From Dichotomocladium elegans (taxonomy: Eukaryota; Mucoromycota; Mucoromycetes; Mucorales; Lichtheimiaceae): a stretch of 22,185 nucleotides of DNA. Below, one piece after another: positions 8,395 through 14,606 of this stretch. A program made the position numbers and the translations under genes. Numbering within the stretch: the stretch's first letter is position 1; each line of letters starts with the position of its first letter. The DNA is taken from NCBI GenBank assembly GCA_025716815.1, contig JAIXMN010000085.1:1-22185 (forward strand), written 5' to 3'. The notes beneath the pieces were generated by a model. It was not told where the DNA came from, did not search any database, and saw only the letters and a program-made list of their open reading frames with translations.

Positions 8395-8838
8395 TGTAAT
8401 GGTTTGGGAGCTGGATTGAGACAGGACAAGAAGGGTGTTAGGTGCTTTCCAACAAGACAAGACAAGACAGGACAAGACCAATAGGACAGGACAGGACAGG
8501 ACAGGACAGGACAGGACAGGACAGGACAGGACCGAAGCACAGAGGCCAAGAGAAGAGTTGAACCAGAAGGAATCGTATGGAAACGAAGAGACAAGATAAC
8601 TGATTGCTCTTTACTATTGATATTACTTTGGCTATATATATAGGTATGTGCGTATGACTATGGTGAAGAAAGTATTGATGACAATAATTACGATAAGGAG
8701 ATTTGGATGTCTAGCTATGGGCTTCGCTGACGATCGATATAGGAGATTTAGTGGGAAACCGATCAAGGGTCATGGTAGTGGACTTCGTTGACGATCGATA
8801 TAGGAGTTTGGCTGCATACACGATTGATGACCATTACA
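8395..8838 (-). repeat. Gypsy-1 5' LTR (444 bp)
   Basis: It has the same length and ends as 3139-3582. If transcription starts near 8605, U3 is about 233 nt and R-U5 about 211 nt, which would place the pentamer repeat array at the 5' end of the RNA. Confidence 0.96.
8596..8642 (-). promoter_or_regulatory. Gypsy-1 core promoter and predicted RNA 5' end
   Basis: TATATATATA on - (8642-8633) is the only strong TATA-like run in the LTR. The predicted start, set by complementarity with the primer-binding site, is near 8605, about 37 nt downstream of the TATA start. Confidence 0.6.
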
Positions 8839-8843
8839 ATTGT
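8839..8843. repeat. Target-site duplication ATTGT (right)
   Basis: ATTGT directly follows CCATTACA and the Harbinger exon then continues with TCAGGCG, as in copy A. Confidence 0.95.
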
Positions 8844-9057
8844 TCAGGCGTACGCTGAACCAAGAGGACAGCGCGAACAGGTATGTAGCTACACTATTTT
8901 TGTATATCTGTTTCTAATATGGGATTGTTTTCTTTATAGTATTTTACTACCGTCCATGAAAGCGTACGTAAAGATATCGAGAGAGCTTTCGGGGTTCTTC
9001 AAGGCCGCTTCCAGATCATTTCCAGACCAGCAAGATTGTGGAAGCATTCCGACCTTG

Positions 9058-9511
9058 ATCAAAGCGCATTTTATAGCATTAACTCATCATTTAGTAGGTA
9101 CATGGAATGGGATTAAAATCAATATCCCACCCCGCCAACGCACAAGACAGAAAACGCCATGGAAACTAGTTGAGTTCATGTGGCGGCGCAAGCATTCCTT
9201 GGATCTCTGGGGTGGCTTTATGACTGCCTTAGCTAAGGTCGAATTCCACCATCTGCAAGGTTCAGTAATGCCTGTACCAGTGTACACACAGGTGGAAGAG
9301 ACGCCTGCTGATTTAAGAGTGCCAATTGGTAGGTTACTAAATCTTTTACTTAGCATCTAACTGAACTGGATTGTTAAACACTATAGAATGGGACCTCAAC
9401 AGCAGCCGCTTAACGCGCAGACGCATTAATGATGACGATGGAGAGGAATCAAATAGCCAGAGTAGTAGTGATAGTGATTCAGATAGTGACTTTGTAGAAT
9501 CTGATGACTAG
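9058..9511 (+). pseudogene. Merlin (IS1016-like) transposase, C-terminal fragment
   Basis: Sequence 9058-9097 looks like the tail of an intron ending TAGTAG. An exon from 9098 encodes TWNGIKINIPPRQRT followed by PWKLVEFMWRRK, which matches the complete Merlin gene at 11010-12241 (TWNGIKLNIVPRHRT, PWKLAEYIWRKK). A GT-AG intron (9329-9386, 58 nt) joins it to a last exon, 9387-9511, coding an acidic Ser/Asp-rich tail that ends ...DFVESDD. The exon phases fit: one base before the intron plus 125 nt gives 42 codons including the stop. The catalytic half is missing, because the fragment begins exactly where Harbinger copy B ends. Divergence shows it belongs to a different Merlin lineage from the complete copy. 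Confidence 0.82.
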
Positions 9512-9856
9512 TTCTATTAGCTAGGCAAAAATCAAAATTTTCTTTCACTTAACATGCATGCATTCAACTCTACACTATTTAAAGATGTGACTTTACTTAT
9601 ATATCATGTCACGGAAATGTCATTTTCATGCAGAAAATGCATAAAAAGGTGTTTCCTAGTCAGATATTAGATCCCGATCATTTTCAAACTGCAATAGCAT
9701 ATCCATATCTAAACCCCGCGTGACGCAAACTATATGTGGAGGAAGCCCAGAAAACACGCTTTTAAACGCATATTTCAGCGTCACGATAGCTCAACCTGAA
9801 ATAGAGTAACACATGATTTAAAAGGTGAGTACATATCTTTACAGAGATCCCCCTAT
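9512..9856. other. Gene-free AT-rich DNA with one long-range inverted repeat
   Basis: No reading frame of note is present. CGTGACGC (9719-9726) and GCGTCACG (9778-9785) form a perfect 8-bp inverted repeat with a 51-nt loop. The stretch may be the 3' flank of the broken Merlin element, but no terminal repeat could be matched to it. Confidence 0.5.
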
Positions 9857-10047
9857 ATCTTAAATCTTAAATTCTAAAATCTAAATCTTAAATTCTAAAT
9901 CCTAAATTTTGAATTTTAAACTTTAAATCCTGTATCCTAAATCCTAAATCTTAAAATGTTATGTTCTAAATCCTAAATCTTAAAGGTTAAATCCTAAAAA
10001 CTAAATCCTAAACCTTAAAATGTTAAACCCTAAACCCTGAATCCCTT
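9857..10047. repeat. Degenerate telomere-like 7-mer repeats (CCTAAAT/CTTAAAT/CCCTAAA)
   Basis: About 190 bp of imperfect units based on TCCTAAA and TCTTAAA, ending in two tidy units, AAACCCTAAACCCTGA. The pattern resembles a decayed interstitial array of CCCTAAA-type telomere repeat, although an AT-rich microsatellite could also give it. It lies directly left of the 33-bp array. Confidence 0.6.
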
Positions 10048-10065
10048 CTATCATTGCTATGTCAT

Positions 10066-10132
10066 GCGTAAAAAAAGACCTAGCCCATGTCCAACTCGAG
10101 TCTAAAAAAAGACCTAGGATGAGTCCAAGTCG
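10066..10132. repeat. 33-bp tandem array, left part
   Basis: Two units of the array based on AGTCTAAAAAAGACCTAGGA, starting near 10066 and 10099. The array is cut by the Merlin element and resumes at 12486 in the same orientation. Confidence 0.8.
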
Positions 10133-10142
10133 GATCAGATCC

Positions 10143-10217
10143 AGTTTATCCCTACACATTTCAAATTCAGTCGGAGTTGCCTTTCTGGGTGCTTGACTTT
10201 AAAAATAAAAATAATTT
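10143..10217 (+). repeat. Merlin left terminal inverted repeat
   Basis: It begins AGTTTATCCCTACACATTTC and pairs with 12465-12391. I see one single-base length difference (CTGGGTG against CTGGGGTG). Confidence 0.93.
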
Positions 10218-10599
10218 TGAGGTCAGGCCTGTGCCCAAGAGCGATTTATGTTTTCTAAAATAAAACCACATGTCACATTTGAAAATTTTACAAAATAATA
10301 AGTCACAATATCTAAAAAAAATTTTATCAAAACAATAAGCCACATTCAAAAAAATTTACAAGAGGGACCAGCAAGCGAAAAATCTTAAAATTGCTAGACC
10401 TATTAATCACAAATTCTACCTTTAGAAACTATCCTTACTAGATTGTGTAGATTAAAGGGCAAATATAGATGTAAACCAGTTTATTTCTATTGCAGAAAGT
10501 TCTTATTGCCAATTAAGCATTTCAGTCAATAACCCAGCACTAGGCTGAAAGCTACTTTGCAACCCTGCAGGATATAGGAATACCAGGAAAAAAAAACAC
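10218..10599. other. Non-coding AT-rich interior of Merlin
   Basis: No supportable gene or repeat was found. The stretch is A/T-rich with several poly-A/T runs and lies between the left TIR and the tRNA-like sequence. Confidence 0.5.
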
Positions 10600-10790
10600 A
10601 TTGTTGGGCCCCAAGTATAGTGGTTAACGCGTATACTCCTACACGTAAGGTCCTCGGTTCGATTCTCGCTGTGGTTACTTTGTACAACTGGGTCCTAGGA
10701 CTGTCTAGAAGTGCTAAAACCGTATTCACATCGGGGGTGGTACTTGTACTGCTGCACAGTTGACATAGTGATATGGATCGAACCACCCAA
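10600..10790 (+). repeat. tRNA-derived SINE-like sequence inside Merlin
   Basis: TAGTGGTTAAC (10618-10628) fits a Pol III A box, and GGTTCGATTC (10656-10665) fits a B box, with tRNA-like spacing. The D and T arms are recognisable but the anticodon and T stems do not pair well and the acceptor ends do not match. This looks like a tRNA-derived retroelement head rather than a working tRNA gene. The 3' boundary is unclear. A second B-box-like GGTTCGATCC lies on - near 10780. No clear target duplication was found. Confidence 0.5.
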
Positions 10791-11009
10791 ACTTTTGCAA
10801 AATTTCTATATTTTTTTTATAAAGCTATTCACCCAATTAAATGCTTTTCCTTGTGTTCTATATAATAAATCATAGATGCAGATAAACATGACACTGTGCT
10901 ATATCGCCTAGCTTTTACTGATACCCTAGTTCCTTACTTTATACTGTGCACTCTGGTAATATAAATTTCTTTTATGTTCTTTAGGGAATTAAAGTAAAAG
11001 CTTGACTTT

Positions 11010-12241
11010 TTAATTTCCATACACTGAATTATCATCATCTGAAGAGTTTGATGTATCAGATGATCCAAATAGTGCAGTACTATTTATCTCATCAGATTCA
11101 TCAATCTCCTCGTCAGATTCATAACCAAAAGCAGTCCAAATATCTTCACTAATATCTCCATATTGGTTGCTTAATATCTCTGACAGAGACACTTCAGATA
11201 ATGCTTTAAGTAAAGCATCCCAGATGTTTCCCTTGTTCTTTTTGCGCCAGATGTATTCAGCTAGCTTCCAAGGGACCATTTTCTTTGTTCTGTGGCGTGG
11301 TACAATATTTAGCTTGATTCCATTCCAAGTTCCTATACAGAAATTTTAATAACTGGTTAAAGCCAAGGTTAATACATTTAATACCTTCAATTGTGTTTGT
11401 ATGGATATTTTCACCACAACTAAACTCCTGGGAGTGATTAATTGTTTCATGGCTGAAATTGTAGCCTTCCAAATTGGGGATGTTGTTGTACCCACGCCAG
11501 CAATCTGTATAAACCATTGACCCAGGAAGAACAAACTTCTTGATGATTGCTTCTAATGTTTGTGCTGTGCGATTATGAACAATCGTCAAAAACACCTTTC
11601 GTTCAGGAGTGCGTTCAACTCCTCCAACCACCCAAACGCCTTCAACATGGTGGCCACGATGGTACTTGCGTTTGCCAAACTTGCTCTCATCAATCTCGAC
11701 AATAACTCCTTCACCACCTATTCTTTCTTCACCACCTATTCTTTGTTTGAGACACTATAATAGTTTATCTGCTTCCACATAAACACTTACCAATTTGCAT
11801 ATCACTATGGACAAGGTCTGCCTCAATCACTTGGTAAATATCCTGGATAATTGAGGCAATCGTCTTGGCATTGAGCTTAGCAGTTTGCCTAATATGGATT
11901 AGGCTGGAAGAAGTTGCCCAGCACCATATCACATATAGGACTTTGTTCAATGGTGCATTGCGCTTGTAGAAGAATGAGTCCTTTCGTATCGATGTTTCAC
12001 TGCGATTGCAGCAAACCCTCTTTGGGCATTTCCAAAAATAGTAGTTGGGGGCCTTCCATTGCAGCGTCATGTTGTTACTATTTCTGCATTGCATAGTCTC
12101 ATAGAAGACACCATTCGCTTTAAGATATCTAAGTATTAAGTTAACATTTGGGCTTTTAAAAGAAATTAAGACTTACTGGAATGTATATCTTGGGGTTACA
12201 AGAATGCGGATCATATCCTCGAATGATGGTGGTGGTGACAT
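11010..12241 (-). CDS. Merlin transposase (four exons, about 355 aa, intact DDE)
   Basis: Proposed exons are 12241-12177, 12128-11791, 11726-11385 and 11332-11010, with introns of 48, 64 and 52 nt, all GT...AG. The exon lengths sum to 1068 nt, exactly 356 codons with the stop. The start is MSPPPSFEDMIRI. An N-terminal Cys-rich, zinc-ribbon-like region (WKCPKRVCC) is followed by the catalytic motifs EIDESKFGKRKYHRG (D147), YTDCWRGY (D209) and HTNTIEGTWNGIK (E248), a D-38-E spacing typical of Merlin/IS1016. The E motif is continuous only when the 52-nt intron is removed, which strongly supports that splice. The C-terminus is acidic and Ser/Asp-rich. An 18-bp duplication (AGAATAGGTGGTGAA twice) spans the third exon's acceptor; the acceptor at 11727 keeps the frame, while one at 11755 would not. 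Confidence 0.85.
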
Positions 12242-12390
12242 TGCTGGTTATGGAACTTCTGACAAGAGTAGGAGGGGAAGGAAGAGGAAAAATTTTTATC
12301 TAGAGTAAATTATTACAGTAAAAGTGGCTTATTGTTTACTGAAAATTTTTTTGGTGGCTTTAATTGAGTTTTAAAGCTGACTGTATTTCA

Positions 12391-12465
12391 AATTATTTTT
12401 ATTTTTAAAGTCAAGCACCCCAGAAAGGCAACTCCGACTGAATTTGAAATGTGTAGGGATAAACT
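12391..12465 (-). repeat. Merlin right terminal inverted repeat
   Basis: It is the reverse complement of 10143-10217 and ends ...GTGTAGGGATAAACT. Similarity falls away inward of 12391. Confidence 0.93.
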
Positions 12466-12485
12466 ACCCTTCAACCTCCAAGTCA

Positions 12486-12617
12486 AGTCTAAAAAAGACC
12501 TAGGATGATTCCCAATCAAGTCTAAAAAAGACCTAGGATGAGTCCAAGTCAAGTCTAAAAAAGACCTAGGATCAGTCCAAGTCAAGTCTAAAAAAGACCT
12601 AGGATGAGTGTGGTGGT
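12486..12617. repeat. 33-bp tandem array, right part
   Basis: Units start at 12486, 12519, 12552 and 12585, exactly 33 bp apart, each with AGTCTAAAAAAGACCTAGGA. A partial unit (CTCCAAGTCA) precedes the first. Each unit contains the small inverted repeat GTCT-AAAAA-AGAC. Because 33 is a multiple of three, the - strand stays open and reads an 11-residue repeat (FLDLTWTHPRS). Confidence 0.93.
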
Positions 12618-12897
12618 TAGAGAGTTAGTTGCAGGTGTTTAAACCGTAGGGGCTAAAATCGAGTCTTTTTGATGGGATCCTCTTTATTGAATAAAAACAA
12701 CTCTCTTTTTATATGATTTCGGACCAGGGTGGTAGTGGTGATACAAGCGGTAGTCATCGAGCATGGTCCTCCAATCATTACCAGTTAGCAGGCTTCGTAA
12801 CGTTGGAATGGGAGGACAGTCGAGACGTGCTGTAGAAGAGGTGGATAAGTCGATAACCCTGCTCAGTACTGTCTGTAGAAGCGCAGTGTTATGAACA
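12609..12897 (-). repeat. LTR-like remnant of a Gypsy element
   Basis: The ends are TGTGGTGG and ATGAACA (TG...CA). Read on -, TATAAAAAGAGAGTTG near its middle resembles TATAAAAGAGAGTTA of the Gypsy-2 LTR (14468-14482), and similarity continues for about 35 nt. It is therefore probably a diverged LTR of a related family in reverse orientation. No target duplication was found, so it may be a fragment rather than a true solo LTR. Confidence 0.55.
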
Positions 12898-12904
12898 GTA
12901 GGGC

Positions 12905-13546
12905 TATGACATGTATACCGACCACAAGGCTCTTACTTACTTGCACACCCAGAAGATTGCTAATCCGATGATGATCAATTGGTTAGACACTTTGCTCGAT
13001 TACAATTTCCGCGTTGTACACTTGCCTGGTATTGAGAATGTGCTGCCAGATAACCTTTCGCGCTTGTTCGCCCCTGACGAACAGCTGGAGGGGGGTAATG
13101 CAGCCATAATTCGATCGGCAAAGAAAAACACGCCCAACAAACGAGTATTCCTGGTCAAAACATATGAGTCTCCACAAGATACAATGTGTCCACCAGACAC
13201 GGAACGTCCTGCCTTGCTAGAGAAAGCACACTTGACAGGTGGTCACGAAGGAGTGGAACATATTGTACGATCATTACATGCCGATGGTATCCACTGGACG
13301 AATTTATTCCAAGACGCCGTAGAGTATGTCAAATCGTGTGTTCAATGTCAACGCTATAATATTGGCAAACGAGGCTTCAATCCCTTGAGACCAATTTATG
13401 CTTACTTACCAGGCGATCACTGGGCAGTTGACTTGATCAATTTTCACCGCACTTCGAACAAAGGCAACAATTATATCATCGTCTTTGTCGATGTATGCAC
13501 ACGCTTTTGTATACTGCGAGCATTACCAGACAAGTCAGCTGATACG
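12905..13546 (+). pseudogene. Gypsy pol fragment (RNase H end to integrase core)
   Basis: About 214 residues align with Gypsy-2 Pol. They start at the RNase H motif MYTDHKALTYLHTQK, pass through VVHLPGIENVLPDNLSRLF and the integrase zinc site (HLTGGHEGVEH then CVQCQRY), and end just after the first integrase Asp (GDHWAVDL) and DVCTRFCILRALPDKSADT. Similarity stops at 13546; protease, RT and the rest of integrase are absent. It keeps an open frame despite clear divergence from Gypsy-2. It also keeps CTGGAGGGGGGTAATG (13085-13100), the counterpart of the internal polypurine tract of Gypsy-2. Confidence 0.88.
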
Positions 13547-13749
13547 CAAAAATTGAATTTTGTGTCCGTAAAGTGTGGAGTTCGAAAAATTGGGTGTGTC
13601 CCCAAAAAAATTTCACTAACATCTGTGACCACATAGCCTGCATTCATTTTTTTTCTGAAGTAGCAATCTGCCCCATTCTTTTACCAGCTGCTAATGCCGC
13701 GACATTGTCAACAGAGGACAGCTTTAGTAATGGCTCGTGCAGAGACTAA
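13547..13749. other. Unassigned 200 bp between pol fragment and MITE
   Basis: The stretch begins with an AT-rich imperfect palindrome (CAAAAATTGAATTTTG). No recognisable protein or structural RNA was found. It could be the remnant of the element that truncated the pol fragment. Confidence 0.4.
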
Positions 13750-13751
13750 TA

Positions 13752-14116
13752 CAGGATATTCAAGAAGAACTTTGCCACAAATTTTAGTTGTTCATATAGA
13801 CGGTCTAGGTTTTTCGTTTTTTTTTGCTTCAAAATCGAATACAAATTTTAGTATTTCGTTTCTCTTCTTCCTTCGAAATTAGAATGAAACATAAATGGTT
13901 GGCCTCCCAAAACTATTCTGGTGTAAAAAGAGGAGAAGGAAGACTCATCTATAGCCTTGATTGAAATGTTCTTGCTGCTATTGCCTTTTAATTTGACAAA
14001 AGGGTAGCAACGAAATACTAAAATTTGTATTCGAATTTGAAGCAAAAAAAACGAAAAACCTAGATGGTCTATATGAACAACTAAAATTTGTGGCAAAGTT
14101 CTTCTTGAAAATCCTG
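13752..14116. mobile_element. MITE-like element with 109-bp TIRs, flanked by TA
   Basis: The arms 13752-13860 and 14009-14116 are about 95% identical in inverted orientation, around a 148-nt centre without a gene. The ends read TA|CAGGAT...ATCCTG|TA, and a TA duplication is the mark of Tc1/mariner-type transposition. Family assignment rests on TA and the CAGG-type end alone. The RNA of either strand would fold into a long hairpin. Confidence 0.8.
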
Positions 14117-14187
14117 TAAGTTTGAAATTAGTAGCATGTCATTTCCACATCATGCGTGCATCTCTGTCCAATTCAGTAATTTCGGTC

Positions 14188-14192
14188 TTACG
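14188..14192. repeat. Target-site duplication TTACG (left)
   Basis: TTACG directly precedes TGTGGTGA. Confidence 0.93.
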
Positions 14193-14563
14193 TGTGGTGA
14201 ACATTGATCCGTGTTAGAGAACTTAGCCGGTTTCACATCACTATCGCCGATATCCTGAAACTAAGACAATGATGAATTTAACACATTGATGTTCAGGGAC
14301 CGATATTTTCATATCCGCTTGCGTGACAGGACAATCGCACCTATCAAAGGTACTTCCTCTACCCAGGATCCATCACTGGTCTTGAAGAGGACAATGAAAA
14401 GAGAATGCTCTCATCCGATACGTCCTAACAGGATTAAGCACTTACATCGCCGTTCTAATAGAATTATTATAAAAGAGAGTTATTTTATTTTCAGGAATAA
14501 ACATCAACCTCAAAGATACTTTTATAGTTGTCTTTTTTCATTCTCTCTAATCCATCCATCTCA
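14193..14563 (+). repeat. Gypsy-2 5' LTR (371 bp)
   Basis: It starts TGTGGTGAAC and ends CCATCTCA (TG...CA). Apparent identity to 19477-19847 indicates recent insertion. Confidence 0.96.
14468..14518 (+). promoter_or_regulatory. Gypsy-2 core promoter and predicted RNA 5' end
   Basis: TATAAAAG is at 14468-14475. TCAAAGATA (14510-14518), 42 nt downstream, is complementary to the primer-binding site, so the RNA probably starts at or just before it. Confidence 0.55.
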
Positions 14564-14567
14564 TTTT

Positions 14568-14576
14568 TATCTTTGA
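14568..14576 (+). other. Gypsy-2 primer-binding site, probably self-primed
   Basis: TATCTTTGA, four T's after the LTR end, is the exact reverse complement of TCAAAGATA in the LTR (14510-14518). There is no TGG tRNA-type start. As in Gypsy-1, the matching LTR segment lies shortly after the TATA box, as self-priming requires. Confidence 0.62.
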
Positions 14577-14606
14577 AAACCTTTGTTTTTCCTACCTGAT
14601 CCCACC

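Larger units (their letters stand above)
3139..8838 (-). mobile_element. Ty3/Gypsy chromovirus Gypsy-1, full length
   Basis: This is a 5,700-bp LTR retrotransposon transcribed on the - strand. It has 444-bp LTRs that look identical by eye, ATTGT target duplications, a primer-binding site, gag and pol in different frames, a polypurine tract touching the 3' LTR, and a C-terminal chromodomain. All catalytic motifs of protease, reverse transcriptase, RNase H and integrase are present without stops, so it appears able to move. It inserted into exon 1 of a Harbinger transposase. There is no env-like frame between pol and the LTR: the pol stop codon lies only 13 nt from it. Confidence 0.96.
2053..9057 (+). 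mobile_element. PIF/Harbinger copy B, split by Gypsy-1 and truncated on the right
   Basis: The left TIR is at 2053-2075 and the transposase ATG at 2243. The element runs undisturbed to 3138, is interrupted by Gypsy-1 (3139-8838), and resumes after the duplicated ATTGT at 8844. Similarity to copy A stops at 9057, and the following base begins unrelated Merlin sequence. The SANT gene and the right TIR are therefore missing. Compared with copy A, the exons differ at one synonymous site (C/T in a Thr codon), while the short intron shows about three changes. Confidence 0.85.
2243..9057 (+). pseudogene. Harbinger transposase, copy B, interrupted by an LTR retrotransposon
   Basis: The frame starts at ATG 2243 (MATPRQLAEL) and supplies the N-terminal part missing from copy A: an acidic start, then an Arg-rich region with FRRRFRMGRDLFLRIV typical of plant- and fungal-type Harbinger transposases, then both catalytic Asp motifs. 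It is cut at 3138 by Gypsy-1, and translation would run into the LTR and stop at 3163. The rest of exon 1 is 8844-8880, the intron 8881-8939 (59 nt), and exon 2 continues from 8940 through the catalytic-Glu motif to 9057. The last 80 or so residues are lost. Without the insertion, exon 1 would be 933 nt (311 codons). Confidence 0.88.
10143..12465 (-). mobile_element. Complete Merlin (IS1016-like) DNA transposon
   Basis: This 2.3-kb element is bounded by 75-bp inverted repeats and contains a four-exon transposase with an intact DDE triad. Its sides are two parts of one 33-bp tandem array, so it clearly inserted into the array. Merlin elements usually duplicate 8-9 bp, but the flanks TCAGATCC and ACCCTTCA do not match, so the duplication has been lost or the ends are slightly misplaced. 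The ~790 nt between the left TIR and the gene end are non-coding and include a tRNA-derived sequence. Confidence 0.85.

Noticed and set aside
8788..9360. 190-codon open frame across the Gypsy-1 LTR, Harbinger exon and Merlin fragment
   Set aside because: It reads the LTR, the Harbinger intron and exon 2 in a non-native frame and enters the true Merlin frame only at the end. It is a chance fusion.
10611..10680. Functional tRNA gene
   Set aside because: A and B boxes are present, but the anticodon and T stems mispair and the acceptor arms do not match.
11333..11384. Frameshift or damage in the Merlin transposase
   Set aside because: The apparent break is a 52-nt GT-AG intron; removing it restores HTNTIEGTWNGIK and the overall frame is exact.
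12388..12585. Genuine small protein on - over the 33-bp array
   Set aside because: The frame is carried by the repeat period and runs into the Merlin TIR. It has no independent support, so it is reported only as a property of the array.
12486..12617. CRISPR array
   Set aside because: Units are contiguous 33-bp tandem repeats with no variable spacers, in a eukaryotic setting.
14583..14606. Upstream TTG as the start of Gypsy-2 Gag-Pol
   Set aside because: The first ATG at 14607 has a good CCACCATG context, and TTG is not a normal start in nuclear genes.
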